DNA of 64,000 bases from Clonostachys chloroleuca (Eukaryota; Ascomycota; Sordariomycetes; Hypocreales; Bionectriaceae), in assembly GCA_037952775.1 (NCBI GenBank), contig JBANAY010000003.1:7006001-7070000 (forward strand), read 5' to 3'. Shown here in pieces: positions 33,884 to 45,138 of the stretch. Within the stretch, counting starts at the first letter, position 1. Every line of letters begins with the position of its first letter. The notes under the pieces were generated by a model, which worked only from the letters and a program-made list of their open reading frames with translations, ran no database searches and had not been told where the DNA came from. The translations under genes and the position numbers were made by a program.

Positions 33884-34925
33884 ATGCCTGGATGCAAGCT
33901 TATTTTCAGGGGTCTGGTTGCCTTATGCTTCCTGCTCGAAGCATCTGCGAACAACTCTGACTTGGACGACCCTCGATTTATAAGCTACTTCTTTGACGCT
34001 GGTAAAACGACCAGTAAGTTCGATTTTAAAGAATAGATATAGAATGTGTACTTAATCTTCCGTCCAGTTGAGAGAATGGCGGCCCCAAGTGCATTTTACA
34101 CAAAATTCACGACATCGGGAAAGTTTGCTGGTCCGTGTCCAAACTCCGGATCTAAGTGTGAGGTCAACACCATGTGTGAAGATAATACACTTTCAGGACC
34201 CGATATTACCAATAGTCCATGGTCAGTCTTTCCGACCTTCACATCAGTTCTTCCATCAAAATCATTTGCGAGCTACAAGCTAACATTATTACAGAACTAG
34301 CCTGTCCTCCTGTCAGACAATGACAATTTTACAAACGTCACCAGCTGGCGGTCCCACGGCCAAGTATATCTTTTGCGGACTTGTTTGGTCAGCACAGACC
34401 GTATATCGCGAACCGATTACGTCGTCGAAAACGAGTACATCCTCGCCCAAAGATTCGACAGTTACCTCGACCGAAATACTATCAGCTACCGCATCAGCAG
34501 TACCAATGACCTCCACGAGCGACCTCCCCTCCAAAAGTACATCGGAAGCAGGTTCCGGCTCTAGTTCGGCGGTTAGCAGCCAGGCATGGATCGCTGGTCC
34601 TGTCCTTGGCGGTGTGATTGCGCTCGGTCTTCTTGTAGCTGGTGGGTTCTGGTGGGGAAAAAGATCCCGTCGACATGAGGAGCCGATGAATGTACAGTGC
34701 AGTTCGGACAATACACCCCTAAACAAACCCCTCTTTCCAACTGGATCGGCTTATTTTCCAGGGGAAATACCAATGACCCACCAGAATAACCATTGGGAGA
34801 CTAGCATGCCGTCCTCAACGTTGATGGAGCTGGGCTCTGACGTAGAAATATACCAACACTCTCAGTCATATCCTGAGCTTCCTGCGAACCATCAGCAAGT
34901 TCGCAGTGTTGATAACCGCACTTAA
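33884..34925 (+). CDS. Secreted/one-pass surface protein (Ser/Thr-rich, single TM)
   Basis: Three exons: 33884-34013, 34068-34221, 34301-34925 (909 nt, 302 aa, phases consistent; the second acceptor is AACTAG, because the upstream ACAG would create a stop). N-terminal signal peptide of about 23 residues. A Cys-containing ectodomain (GPCPNSGSKCEVNTMCEDNT ... CLSSCQTMTILQT ... IFCG) is followed by a Ser/Thr-rich stalk (SSKTSTSSPKDSTVTSTE). One membrane helix (AGPVLGGVIALGLLVAGGFWW) precedes a basic stop-transfer KRSRR and a cytoplasmic tail of about 90 residues. The architecture is like fungal Mid2/Wsc-type sensors, but I cannot assign a named domain. Confidence 0.75.
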
Positions 34926-35709
34926 TGTTCGAGAAAGGATACTTTCTGGTTGAAGATGGACAACTAGTGTTTGTCTTTTTATGCGTGGTTTCATAGATGT
35001 CATCAAAGGGCAACGAGAGTTAGAGGACAACGTGGAGTATTGACGTCAAGTGAATGGAAATTTAGAAGGGCTAATTGGTCACTTTTATCTTTATAAGGCT
35101 TTAATATTAGTTTCGGATAGTGATAAATTATGATGCTACTGATTCGCTACCAATCCCAGCACACCTTTGCGTACAGACCATGATACCAAAGGCTTGTTTG
35201 AATATCGCTCGACTCGACCCGGCCAACTAGAACAGACTATATATGATCTCTGAAATTTAAACACTTCAACTGTCTTGACCTCTTATCAGTTATGATTGGC
35301 AGCGCCTGATTGCTGAACGTGCAAAACCCGCCGTCTCCTCTAATCTACTACGAGGAGCGTATTAGCTATCAAAGAACATAGACGGAACATACAACCTCTT
35401 TAGAAGAATCTAACACGGTTAAGGGGAATATTGTGAAATGTAAAATAGGAGAGCTTTGCGTGGCTTTCGAAACGTAGAATTAGCATTCATAAACACAATA
35501 TCTTCCATCGTATCGGGTTGGGCTTGGTAATCATGTTCTTCAAAATTATGTAGAGGCCATCGCATTCCAGTTTAAGAGCAATCTTTGTATATGACTTAGA
35601 GTTTCAATACCCCACTCGCACTGACTGATCCCTAAAAGTATGCCTTCTGTACCAATCATGAATAAGTTTTGGGGCTCCACGTTGCCGTTTCATCCTGTCA
35701 GTGGCCTTT
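34926..35709. other. Convergent intergenic region, no gene seen
   Basis: Spacer between two 3' ends. Nothing supportable; a tRNA-like T-loop string at about 35740 belongs to the WD40 coding sequence. Confidence 0.5.
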
Positions 35710-37134
35710 TCAAGGCCTTGTCAGCGGGAGAGACCAAATTCGAATCCCGTCACAGTCCTTGCTGGCAAACATGGTATATCCCCTCTCTTTATCCTCCCAA
35801 GTCACCATTTTGGAGTTGTATGGGCACTTGAGCTCCGTCCAATTCGTATTGTCTACGCTATCATCCGTTCCCCCTCTCGCAAACCTCCATTTCAATTCTC
35901 GAGCCAAGTCATACACCTCGATGCTGTCGTCCCCAAAAGTCCAAACAGCCAGCTTGTTTCCGTTGTCAACGAACCGGACCTGGCGGACACCTAAGCAAGA
36001 CTCTAGCATGCTTCGGACGCTCTCAGTGTCCCTGCCCCCTTGAGCATGTGTCTTCTCCGGCGAGAGGGTTCGTTGCTGAAGCACCTCTTTCTTCTCCACA
36101 TCCAACAAGTATACAGGAGCCATTTTCTCCCCTCCCACGGCTAGCAACTTGCCGTTAGGGTGCCAATCCAGCGCACGTCGCCAGCCTCTTGGGGTTTCGC
36201 GCTCGAGGATCCAAACCGTGGAGCCGTCAGACAGATTGTAGATGTGCGTGGCACCAGTACTGCAGGTGGCCACGAAGTAATTGGAATCAGGGGAGAATCT
36301 ACCCGCCCAGTTTTGCATGGTTGTGGTAAAACAGAATCGTTGATCTCCAGTATTTGCATCCCAAATTCGAATTGTCTTATCCCAGGAGACACTTGCGAAC
36401 AAGGATTCGTCATGATTCCACCCCATCCATGTGATGCGGTCGGTGTGAGCATGAAGGGCGATACGGTCTGATTGAAAATCGCTAGTAGAAACGATGTTGA
36501 TGTCCCAGACGTCGACATCGTTTGATCGGAGCCAACCTCCAGGTATGTAAACAAATTTCTTCCCCGATGGACTAAAGACTTGAGATTCTTTCACCATTCT
36601 CGTTTGTCCCTGGATGGTCTGCTTCACGCCCTTTTCAGCTGCTTTGGACGCAGCCGTTTGGGCTGCTGGGGCGACGACCTCATCCACTGAGGCTTGGCGT
36701 TGGATCGCGATGTGACGCTTCTGGTACTCTTTAATATCCCAGACAGTAATCACGGGCTCTGTATGAGCTCCAACTGGGCCAAAATCACGCGGAGTAGTTG
36801 ATACAAGAATATTGGAGTCATTCGGTGCGAAGGCGATGCCCTGTATTTCTTCGGCATGTCCGCGGAGGATACAGACGGTCGCCCAGGTGTTTGTGTCGAT
36901 AATATGAATGTCCTTCTGCAAGGCTACGGCTAGCGACTGTCCATCACCGCTCACACAAGCATCCCACGGCCCTTGACCACCAAATTCTAATTTTTTGAGC
37001 TCATCGTCCCAGTGCAAATGGCCATTTTCGGCGTATGGGAACGGTTGACCATCTTGGGTGGTAAATTCCTTGCCCACGGCGTAACGCCAATCTTGATAGA
37101 ACTCGGCTGCTGAGTAAGTTCGGTAATTCGGCAT
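35710..37134 (-). CDS. WD40-repeat protein
   Basis: An intronless frame of 474 aa from ATG 37134 (MPNYRTYSAAEFYQDW); the frame runs 7 codons further up without an ATG. Repeats are visible by their GH...WD pattern: GQGPWDACVSGDGQSLAVAL, LRGHAEEIQGIAFAPNDSN...ITVWDI, LHAHTDRITWMGWNHDESLFASVSWDKTIRIWDA, NWAGRFSPDSNYFVATCSTGATHIYNL, GWRRALDWHPNGKLLAVGGE, and a C-terminal blade ending DCDGIRIWSL. One beta-propeller of about seven blades. These proteins act as scaffolds; no partner domain is present. Not a secreted protein. Confidence 0.85.
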   Translation of the reverse strand: MPNYRTYSAAEFYQDWRYAVGKEFTTQDGQPFPYAENGHLHWDDELKKLEFGGQGPWDACVSGDGQSLAVALQKDIHIIDTNTWATVCILRGHAEEIQGIAFAPNDSNILVSTTPRDFGPVGAHTEPVITVWDIKEYQKRHIAIQRQASVDEVVAPAAQTAASKAAEKGVKQTIQGQTRMVKESQVFSPSGKKFVYIPGGWLRSNDVDVWDINIVSTSDFQSDRIALHAHTDRITWMGWNHDESLFASVSWDKTIRIWDANTGDQRFCFTTTMQNWAGRFSPDSNYFVATCSTGATHIYNLSDGSTVWILERETPRGWRRALDWHPNGKLLAVGGEKMAPVYLLDVEKKEVLQQRTLSPEKTHAQGGRDTESVRSMLESCLGVRQVRFVDNGNKLAVWTFGDDSIEVYDLARELKWRFARGGTDDSVDNTNWTELKCPYNSKMVTWEDKERGYTMFASKDCDGIRIWSLPLTRP

Positions 37135-37894
37135 TGCTAAGAGATCAGCATACAATCGTTGGAAGGGCGAGAATAATAAATTGCAACTTGTTCCAAGGCT
37201 TCGTGTGCTCTATAATACATCGAGCTCATCTGTGTCAGATTACATCATGCCTGTTGTCTCGGGAGAAAGTGAGGGGGTGGCAAGATCATCGGCAACTGCC
37301 TCTTTGGGTAGCCATCGCGATGCCTGTGAGCATGTCAGAGTTGGATTGATGGATATCATTTACAAATTTTTGTCAGGCAAAGTAGCAAAGGCTTCGTATT
37401 CAGAAGGGTTAAAACTTAAAAGGCCGTATCCTAGGAATATAACCTCGTACCTATTGAACTAAATGAAGGTTCGGAAAGCTAAATCCGACTGAAGGGTATC
37501 ATCTCATAACACAGGCAGATGTGTCCTGTCATATGTTAATCAAGCCGCATCACTATTTCCTTGCCTGGCTTTTTTTGTCAGCTTGTAATCAGTGCGCATT
37601 GCCCTTTGTGGGGCCAAACAGCTTTGCCTCTCGAGTCAATCGAATGGCTCACGCGATACTTGCTCAATACCCCTCCCCCATTCCTCCTAATTGTGGTTTT
37701 TACTTCCTTTTTCCGTCGGAAGAAGCCTTGACCCAGGTATTGCGGCTGGCGTTGAACAAAATTATCAGCACTCGATTTGAATCTTCGAGGACACAGTAGG
37801 CCAAGTAAAACTATCAAGAAGGGGGATTCGGCCATAAAGATCATTTTCGGATCCTTGATCGCTTGGTGACTTTTCAACGTTCTTATATCTCCAA
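37135..37894. other. Divergent upstream region of WD40 and iminopeptidase genes
   Basis: 760 bp without a supportable gene. Confidence 0.5.
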
Positions 37895-39005
37895 ATGGCT
37901 ACCTCCAACACAAAAGCTGCGGGATATTCCCATAGTGATGCTTTCAACTCCGGATTCCTTCCTGTTGGCTGCATCCACAAACTCTGGTATGCAGAATACG
38001 GGTTGCCAACAGGCCGCCCAGTCCTCTTCCTACATGGTGGTCCTGGAGGCGGGACGTCTCCTGCCAACACAGCCTTCTTCGACCCAAAGATCTACCGTGT
38101 TGTTCTTATGGACCAACGCGGAGGTGGAAAGTCAATCCCTGCGGCGGAAATCCGCGAGAATACAACCCAGCACCTGGTCGACGATATTGAGAAGCTGCGA
38201 GAACACCTAGGCATCACCCAGTGGGCTATGGTCTTTGGCGGGTCTTGGGGAAGTACTCTTGCGCTTGCTTACGCTGAGGCCTACCCTCAGACCACTTTGT
38301 CTCTCGTCCTCCGCGGGATATTCGCTGTGCGAGAGTCTGAACTAGCCAATGCATTTGCTCGTTACGGAGCGGGGAACCAACTTTTCCCCGAAGAATACGA
38401 CGAGCTCCTGGGACACCTGAAAGGGAAGACAACCAAAAGCGCAGAGAGCTTGTCTGAGCCACGAACACTGCTGACGGAATATTACCGACTACTCACTGAC
38501 GATGATCCGGCTGTTCACAACCCCGCATCTAGGGCTTGGAACAAATACGAGATCACAGCAAGTACGCTCTTGCGGAATGCTGAACTCCACGCCCAACTCG
38601 ACGGCAACGAGACCTGGAACCTTCAGCACGCACGGATTGAATGCCACTATTTTCTTCATGGAGCTTGGCTTGAGGACGGGCAATTGCTGAAACCGAGCAA
38701 TTTGGAGCGCATCAAGCACATTCCATGTACGACTCGCCCACCCAACAGAGTAGGATCTCTTGCTAATTCTTGACTAGGCCATATCGTACAGGGTCGCTAC
38801 GATATAGTGTGTCCTCCTCGGACTGCTCAGGATCTTCATCTAGGATTGCCGCAGTCAAAACTTCATATTATTCCTGATGCGGGACATAGCGCTAATGTGA
38901 GTTATCCTTTGCTGATTCTCGCTCTACGAGATGCTAACAAGAAAACAGGAACTTGGAACAAAAGCAAAACTGATTGAAGTTTGCGATGAGATTGCAAAAT
39001 TTTAG
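37895..39005 (+). CDS. Prolyl (proline) iminopeptidase, peptidase family S33
   Basis: Three exons: 37895-38726, 38778-38896, 38949-39005 (335 aa). Alpha/beta hydrolase fold with the oxyanion motif HGGPGGG, then RVVLMDQRGGGKS, and the nucleophile elbow GGSWGS (Ser). A helical cap domain follows (EYDELLGHLKG ... RAWNKYEIT). The catalytic Asp lies in QGRYDIVCPP and the His in PDAGHSAN; the last two sit in the small exons, confirming the splice model. It releases N-terminal proline, and sometimes other residues, from peptides in the cytosol. It is the left neighbour of region B; no shared promoter element was seen. Confidence 0.92.
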
Positions 39006-39169
39006 GTGGATGTCTATATTTTCACTTGATATATATGTCGGCGCTCTATAGCCAATACGGCGGCGAAGAACTCACAGGTTCGAAGATGGAGTATCGCATT
39101 TTTTAAGATCGAGCTTATTTTTTCAAGGCCATGATTCTCTCTTCCCGTAAAACAACGAAGAATCCCATA

Positions 39170-40565
39170 TTAAAAAGACCTGAAATTCCAAGTGCGCTTA
39201 GATGCCGTATCGCAGATGATCTTAAGACGCCCAGCAGCAACCTCAAGATCCTGCACAGTCAGGTATATTTGAGCACTCAGCCTGATCCAGAGAGCACCGT
39301 TATAGAATGTAAGGTTGATAGCGGTGCCATACTGTTCCATCATCTCCTTCATGACCCACCTCGACACCTCACCTACGTGTGAGGGCACTCCTCCCGTAAT
39401 TTTGTCCATCGCCAAGGGCAAACGAACGTTGGTCATACTTGTGGTCCCCTGGCTGAGCACTTCTGTCCCGAGCGCCGCAGCGAAGATGGAGCTGGCCTGC
39501 TCAGCGAGATAGTACAGATAGCTCATAATAGCCTCCTCCCCTTGTTTGTCTTTCCACACTAACCTCTTCCTCCATTCTAACGAAGCCCTAACGCAGAGAT
39601 AAGGAGTGTCGTCCCTCGTATTGAGATCGGCAAAGTTTTCGATGAAATTATTCGGCACCAGCTTCCGGGAGTCCTCGTCTTTGGGAAACTCCAGAAATCC
39701 GAAACCGGTTGGGAATGTTATCTTGAGAAGATGCTGGTTGCGGATCGGCACGTACAAAAACGCGCAGCTCCTTGGAGTGTAGAGCCACTTGTGGCAATTG
39801 CTGACGAGGAAATCAGGATCCAACTGCTGGAGATGCAGCGGTATCATTCCAACTCCATGGGCTCCATCGATGAGCGACAGAACGTTGTACGAGCGGCAAA
39901 GTTCCGTTAGGCGCTCAAAAGGCATTCGAAGCCCAGGGAGAGAGGATATAGTGTCAAATAATGCGACTTTTGGCTTCTTTCCCGCTTGTAAGAGCGTCTT
40001 TACAGTGTCCTCGAAGGTCTGGCAAATAAAATTATCGGAGACTGGATAAGTGTACTCGATCTTTTTGAACTCTGCGGGCGTGACCTCGCTGAGATACTTG
40101 GCAGTAGACTCATAAGAATCATAGATTGTGGGAAACCCAATAATCACATCTCCGGGCTTGTAGTCGAAATTATGCAGAATCGTGTCGATGCCTGTGGATG
40201 CATTCGGGATGTAGACGCAGCATTCAGCTGGGATATCCAAATACTCTGCAAGAACTTCTCGAGACTCTCTGAGTAGGTGAACACGATACTGATAGCGAAC
40301 AAAGTCATCAGGTCTAGCTTCGGCTCGATCTTGGTAGTAACGAAGAATATCGCGAATCTCCCTCGGATATGTGCCGTAAGAACCTGGCACAAATGAGCAC
40401 AACATTCCATTGGCAAGGCAGTAGGCGTCTCAGCGTACCGTGATTAAGGTTAATATAGTCGGTGTCGTGAAGGAAGTGCTTTGCCGCATCTTCTCCACAT
40501 TCGATCAGGCTCAGACTTTGTATCTTACCCAAAGGATCAGTTCTCTCCTGGCGGGGATGCGACAT
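39170..40565 (-). CDS. Class V PLP-dependent aminotransferase / cysteine-desulfurase-like (isopenicillin N epimerase / Egt2 type)
   Basis: Two exons: 40439-40565 and 39170-40383 (446 aa, junction inside NHGSYGTYP). The start is ATG 40565 (MSHPRQERT). Marks: INLNHGSYGTYP, RPDDFVRYQYRVHLLRESREVLAEYL, PNASTGIDTILHNF, VALFDTISSLPGLRMP, the PLP Asp in SLIDGAHGVGMIP, and the Schiff-base Lys in SNCHKWLYTPRSCAFLYV. The family covers isopenicillin N epimerase-like enzymes and fungal hercynylcysteine sulfoxide lyases. Which reaction applies cannot be read from sequence. Likely cytosolic. It is transcribed the same way as the aldehyde dehydrogenase and beta-hydroxyacid dehydrogenase. Confidence 0.88.
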
Positions 40566-41032
40566 GATTCCCTCTTGAGTCTGAGTGGTCTTAGCTAGGT
40601 TCTCGTACACTTCAATGTTAGGATGGCAATGCTAATAGGACTTGAAGTCAACCAGAAAACCAAGGATCAACACAATTGAATCACACTTGGCTAGCTGCTT
40701 ACAGCGCGTCCAGTGATGTTTTGGCCTGTACATACCCTCCTAACGCGCAGCATCAGCTGCTTATATAATTTTCATGTGAATCCTTCGCTCTCCGGCTTCT
40801 GCTGCTCGCCTTTTTCTGTCACCGCAATTCTCCGCCGCAGGGGCGGGGTTGTCAGCAAAAGTTCCTGAAACTGAGCATTTTTCTATTGGTTAGGATTCGG
40901 ATAAGTTACGTATTGACATGTAGGCATTTGGTCAGGTTGATGTTCAAGCACATCTTGGATGCATGATCCAACCATTAACTACTAAACATTACCATGCTCA
41001 TCGTTCAGATTATAGATAAATGATTGTACATA
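40566..41032. other. Upstream region of the class V enzyme
   Basis: 467 bp between the class V start and the aldehyde dehydrogenase stop. It contains a TATA box and a CCG-N7-CCG direct pair (40822-40834), but no copy of the TCCACCG element found elsewhere in region B. Confidence 0.5.
40760..40767 (-). promoter_or_regulatory. TATA box (TATATAAG) of the class V enzyme gene
   Basis: TATATAAG on the minus strand, 195 bp upstream of ATG 40565. The same octamer precedes the small secreted protein gene at a similar distance. Confidence 0.5.
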
Positions 41033-42753
41033 TTACAAACTAAACCTGACAGTCTTGAGTTGTGTGTATCCTTTAATGCCCTCGGATCCCAAATCTTTGC
41101 CGTTTCCACTCTGCCCGTATCCTCCAAATGGAAGAGCATGCGAGATCATATTATAGTTGTTTACCCAGACTGAACCAGCTTGCAGCATCTTCGATAGGCG
41201 GATTCCTCGTTTTATATCCGAGGTGAAGACCGCAGCAGCCAGGCCATAAATGGTGTCATGTGCCTTTTCCAAAACATCATTTATATCTTTGAAGGGTGCC
41301 ACAGCAACGACAGGGCCGAAAACCTCCTGCTGCATGATTTCGACTGACGATTTGACGTCACGGAAGATTGTAGGTTCAATAAACCAGCCATCGGGGCTGG
41401 TGCCGCCAGTGACAACTCCCACGCCATCTGACTTCGCTCTTTGAATCATTCCCATGATCTTGGAGTGCTGATTGCCGTCAATTTGAGGGCCAAGAAATGT
41501 ATTGTTGTCAAACGGGTCGCCTGATTTATTCCGTCGAGCCCGGGCGGCAAATCGCTTCAGAAAATCTTCGTATATAGACTCCTGGACGTAGACACGGCTA
41601 CTGGCGCAACAATTCTGCCTGCGAAACAAAGAAGTTAATTTATAATTTTTATGAGCATGGTGCTGTATATGCATACCCCATATTGTAAAAGATGCCGCCA
41701 TTCACTGCCTCGATGACTTGGTCCAGATCAGCGTCATCGAAAACGATGCTAGGGGACTTTCCTCCCAGTTCCAAAGTAACCTTTTTCAGATTGGTATCGG
41801 CAGATGTTTTCAGTATCACCTTACCAACGGGTGTGCTACCCGTAAAGGAGATCTTCTTGACGTCCGGATGCTCCGTCAATGCTTGCCCGGCTTCATTGCC
41901 AAGGCCCGTGACCACGTTAACAACGCCCGGAGGGAAGCCGGCTTCGACCACAAGTTTTGCCAAGTACAGCGCAGAAAGTGAGGTGAGCTCTGCAGGTTTA
42001 ATGACCACGGTGTTGCCTGCAGCCAGGGCAGGCCCAAGCTTCCAGCATGTAATGAGAAGCGGAAAATTCCACTGAGTTCTCAGTCAGGACTACCCCAAAA
42101 TAATACGCAAACAGAAAGCGATATTTAATGGCACAGTGGGTTGTACTAACCGGGATAATTAATCCACAGACACCCAAGGGCTCTATTATAGTTATGTTCA
42201 AGGTGTCTGGATCGGTCTCGATTGTGTCTCCCTTAAGCTTGTCTGCCCTGAAATACACTTAGGAGAAGTCATCAAGATAAGAGGAGTGAAAATCATACCA
42301 CCCAGAGTAATATCTAATACAAGCAGATGAAGCGAGAACGTCGGCCCCCTTGGCAATGTGAACGGGCTTGCCACCGTCGATCGACTGGAGCCATATTGAT
42401 CAGCAAGCAGCCTTTGTATAGTAAACAATTGCGAAACAAACCTCGATTTTGGCCAAAATTTCAACGTCTCGCTCTATTAAATTGGCTAGTTTGCTAAGAA
42501 GTTTTGCTCTATCTTGAGGTGATGTGTCACGCCAGCCACTGAAGGCACTCTTAGCGGCGGCAACAGCTGCATTGACATCGGCAAGCTTTCCTCGAGCAAT
42601 CGATGCAATGGGCAACTGGGTATACGGATTAATAGACTCGATCACTGTCTTATCGTGAGATTTTCTGAATTCATTGCTTATGAATATGCCTGTTGGTTGC
42701 TCGTAAGTAGTGCCGTCAGGCAGTTTCACACGAGCGCATGTCTGAGAGTCCAT
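41033..42753 (-). CDS. NAD(P)-dependent aldehyde dehydrogenase
   Basis: Five exons: 42442-42753, 42299-42384, 42151-42247, 41677-42071, 41033-41618 (1476 nt, 491 aa, all phases consistent). The start is ATG 42753 (MDSQTCARV). Cofactor and catalytic marks: the IIPWNFPLLI block across intron 3, [28 protein letters not shown], the general-base Glu in [10 protein letters not shown], the nucleophile Cys in GQNCCASS across intron 4, [16 protein letters not shown], and the C-terminal [32 protein letters not shown]. It oxidises an aldehyde to the acid in the cytosol; the substrate is unknown. It carries a CGG-N7-CCG element 188 bp upstream, like the neighbouring genes. Confidence 0.94.
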
Positions 42754-43417
42754 GTTTGGCGTGCGTCTAACGCCTGTCACTGGAATTGTGATAATTGAGA
42801 TGATAATGATTAAGCATTAATGTCAACCAGGGAACCATATAGTTCGAAAACGGTATATCTTTCTTCCCACAATGAAGCATCTGCAGCCTAGCTTTCGGCG
42901 ACGCTGGTCCGCACCCCGAAAATCAGAGTGTCATGGCAAACGGATATCCACCGCCGCCCTCCACAAATAGGCAGCATGGAGACCTCCAAGCACAAACCAC
43001 TCTACGTCTTGCCCGTGAACTAAATGACCTCATTTATTTTGCTTAGTGATCTGCCAGATACCACTTAGATACTCTCCTGCTGGGTTGTAGACTGGCAGAA
43101 CTCAAGCGATAGAGGCGCCTTGTATATTGTCTGGACATCTGTGCGCAGAGGTGATAATAACCGTTGCATAAAGCTTTACTACGCGTAGATTTGACACTTC
43201 ATGCAAGTCCCTTAGTTTATAAATTTCACTTGCAGTGTGACAAACTTTGGAACCTATCTCTGTATGTAGAGTGCAGGTCCTGGCTTGCATAAACACTAGC
43301 ATATGGTTTGGTCAGGCACCTATGTCAAGGGGGCTTCCTTAAGCTTTCTTCAAAGGGGATACAAGCGTTAGCCTCAGCAAATAAGATGATCCATTTTGAT
43401 CTAGCTTATCATCTAAT
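42754..43417. other. Intergenic, upstream of the aldehyde dehydrogenase
   Basis: No gene is seen. It contains the candidate regulator site at 42941-42953. Confidence 0.5.
42941..42953 (+). promoter_or_regulatory. CGG-N7-CCG element (CGGATATCCACCG)
   Basis: Inverted CGG triplets 7 nt apart, with the core ATCCACCG shared by the sites at 44730, 44852 and 48633. It lies 188 bp upstream of the aldehyde dehydrogenase ATG. Confidence 0.5.
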
Positions 43418-44472
43418 TTAAATAGGAGACTGGAATGATCTGGGCTCCTCCTCCTCCTTCACACTCGTCGGGGCTGTGGGAAGCTCCAAGCCAGCTTTGC
43501 GCTCCCAAAGCTTGAGGCACTCCGTGTAGTCGGCAGTCTTTTCAACATTGGGTTCATCCCAGGCCTCCTTGAATAGGCCATGCATATGCTTAGCCAGAGT
43601 CGTGTCAATACCCATAGAAGTGCAGAGGTCCAAGTTGATACCAAGGTCCTTTACCAACAAGCCCAGCCCATAACCACTGGCGTAAGTTCTGGTGAGACCT
43701 TCTGCTCGGATAGAGTGGGCGGTACCATAGTTACGTCCAGTTCCCACGTTGAGAACGTCGGTGATCTGAACGGGGTCTAGTCCCATCTTCTGTCCCACGA
43801 TGAAGGCATCGTTCAACGCGGCAATTCCGGCAGCGGTGACATAGTTGTTGAACGTCTTCATGACATGGCCGCTTCCCAAAGGTCCCATGACGAAGCGCCA
43901 ACGAGACATAGTCTTCAAGACAGGTAGCGCGCGGTCAATATCCTCTTGAGCACCGCCAATCATGAATGTGGCTTCACCATCATTAATGCCGTGCATGCGC
44001 ACTTGCGTCACCGGGGAGTCGATCAGTCGGATTTTGTACTGGTCAAGGTCCTTGCCCAACTGCTTCGTGCCAAAGGGGTCGGACGACGAAGTGTCGACAA
44101 CAATAGTTCCTGGCTCGTATCAGTTATAATGCTCTAGTCTACCCCAAGGAGAAATCCAGAGGCCACCAGAGGGTACGTCTTACCTGGCTTGAGGTGGGGG
44201 GCAATACCCTTATCACCCAGCAAAATATCACGGACAATATGGCCGTTTGGCACCATCGTGATAATGATATCTGCGTCCTTGAACGCGTCTAGCCCATCAC
44301 CGGCAGATACTACAGGAAGACTAGCGTTTCCCTTGACAAATTGCTCCTGGCGCTCTTTGTTGGCGTCGCGAACAATAGTCTTGTAACCCTTCTGGGCAAC
44401 ATTCTGTGCCAATGGGCCGCCGGCGAGGCCAAGACCAATGTAGCCGACAATTTGAATTTCTGATTTGGACAT
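43418..44472 (-). CDS. Beta-hydroxyacid dehydrogenase (3-hydroxyisobutyrate dehydrogenase-like)
   Basis: Two exons: 44184-44472 and 43418-44109 (326 aa, phase 1, KPG-TIVVD). The N-terminal NAD(P) fold shows VGYIGLGLAGGPLAQNVAQKGY (GxGxxG) and DADIIITMVPNG. The substrate-binding region is VDTSSSDP and DSPVTQVRMHGINDGEATFMIGG, a variant of the usual DAPVSGG motif. The catalytic Lys lies in GHVMKTFNNYV, followed by the all-helical C-terminal domain. The family oxidises short beta-hydroxyacids (3-hydroxyisobutyrate, tartronate semialdehyde, hydroxybutyrates); the altered substrate motif makes the exact acid uncertain. Divergent from the Dal5-type transporter with two shared CGG-N7 elements between them. 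Confidence 0.92.
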
Positions 44473-44729
44473 GGCTTAATGCGAGATAAATGAAATCTAG
44501 TATTAATGAATGATCAAAGAGAATGTTGCTTAGCTATACGTCAACACGAGACTGAGAGGCTAGATATACTGTACTCCATGTACAAATCTGGTTTATATTT
44601 CTCTCCATGCATGAACCTCACATGTTAGCCAGTTAGGCGCATGTCCGCTTCCCTTGTCAGTCCAAGATGACCAGTCGCAATTCTCCACTTATGTGAACTT
44701 CCAGAAAGGTTGGCCACAAGACCAAGAGA

Positions 44730-44742
44730 CGGACTTCCATCG
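44730..44742 (+). promoter_or_regulatory. CGG-N7 element (CGGACTTCCATCG)
   Basis: Differs from CGG-N7-CCG by one base in the right half-site (TCG). It shares TTCCA and continues CCGCG like the copy at 48633. It lies 258 bp upstream of the dehydrogenase ATG. Confidence 0.42.
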
Positions 44743-44851
44743 CCGCGCTCCTCCACCCTGTCTCCACCGCCGTAATACAGGTCCTGACTCGCTATCTCGT
44801 ATCCGGCTCTGATTGGCCATGTTGCTCCAGAGCTTTCTTCACCCACGGGAG

Positions 44852-44864
44852 CGGCTTTCCACCA
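44852..44864 (+). promoter_or_regulatory. CGG-N7 element (CGGCTTTCCACCA)
   Basis: Right half-site CCA instead of CCG, followed directly by CCGCG. Shares TTTCCACC with the other copies. It lies 275 bp upstream of the transporter ATG. Confidence 0.42.
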
Positions 44865-45138
44865 CCGCGCTTCTCTTCATCATGAACTGACTTTGGTCAG
44901 TTACCCCAGATACATGATGAAACCCGGGGTAAACCCAGCATCAATATCACGCGCAAGATAGTTGGCAATCTACTTTGGAACAGGGGGCCCTAGTCCGGGT
45001 TAGCAAGGATCTAGACTCGCTTAAGTCTACGACTTTGACATAAAAGTTCGCCTTGTCGTTTTCAAAACCACCCTGCGGCTTGCAACTCATCCATTCCACT
45101 ACCACTAGGCCTCGCAACCTCACCTATACTTGTTCATA

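Larger units (their letters stand above)
44473..45138. promoter_or_regulatory. Divergent promoter of dehydrogenase and transporter
   Basis: 666 bp with two CGG-N7-NCN elements (44730-44742 and 44852-44864) and a partial TCCACCGCCG at 44763-44772, each near the middle of the region. No coding frame. Confidence 0.5.

Noticed and set aside
35735..35760. TTCGAATCC T-loop-like string
   Set aside because: Lies inside the WD40 coding sequence and has no pairing stem.
40822..40834. CCG-N7-CCG pair upstream of the class V enzyme as a fifth regulon site
   Set aside because: Direct rather than inverted orientation and no TCCACC core; not counted with the four sites.
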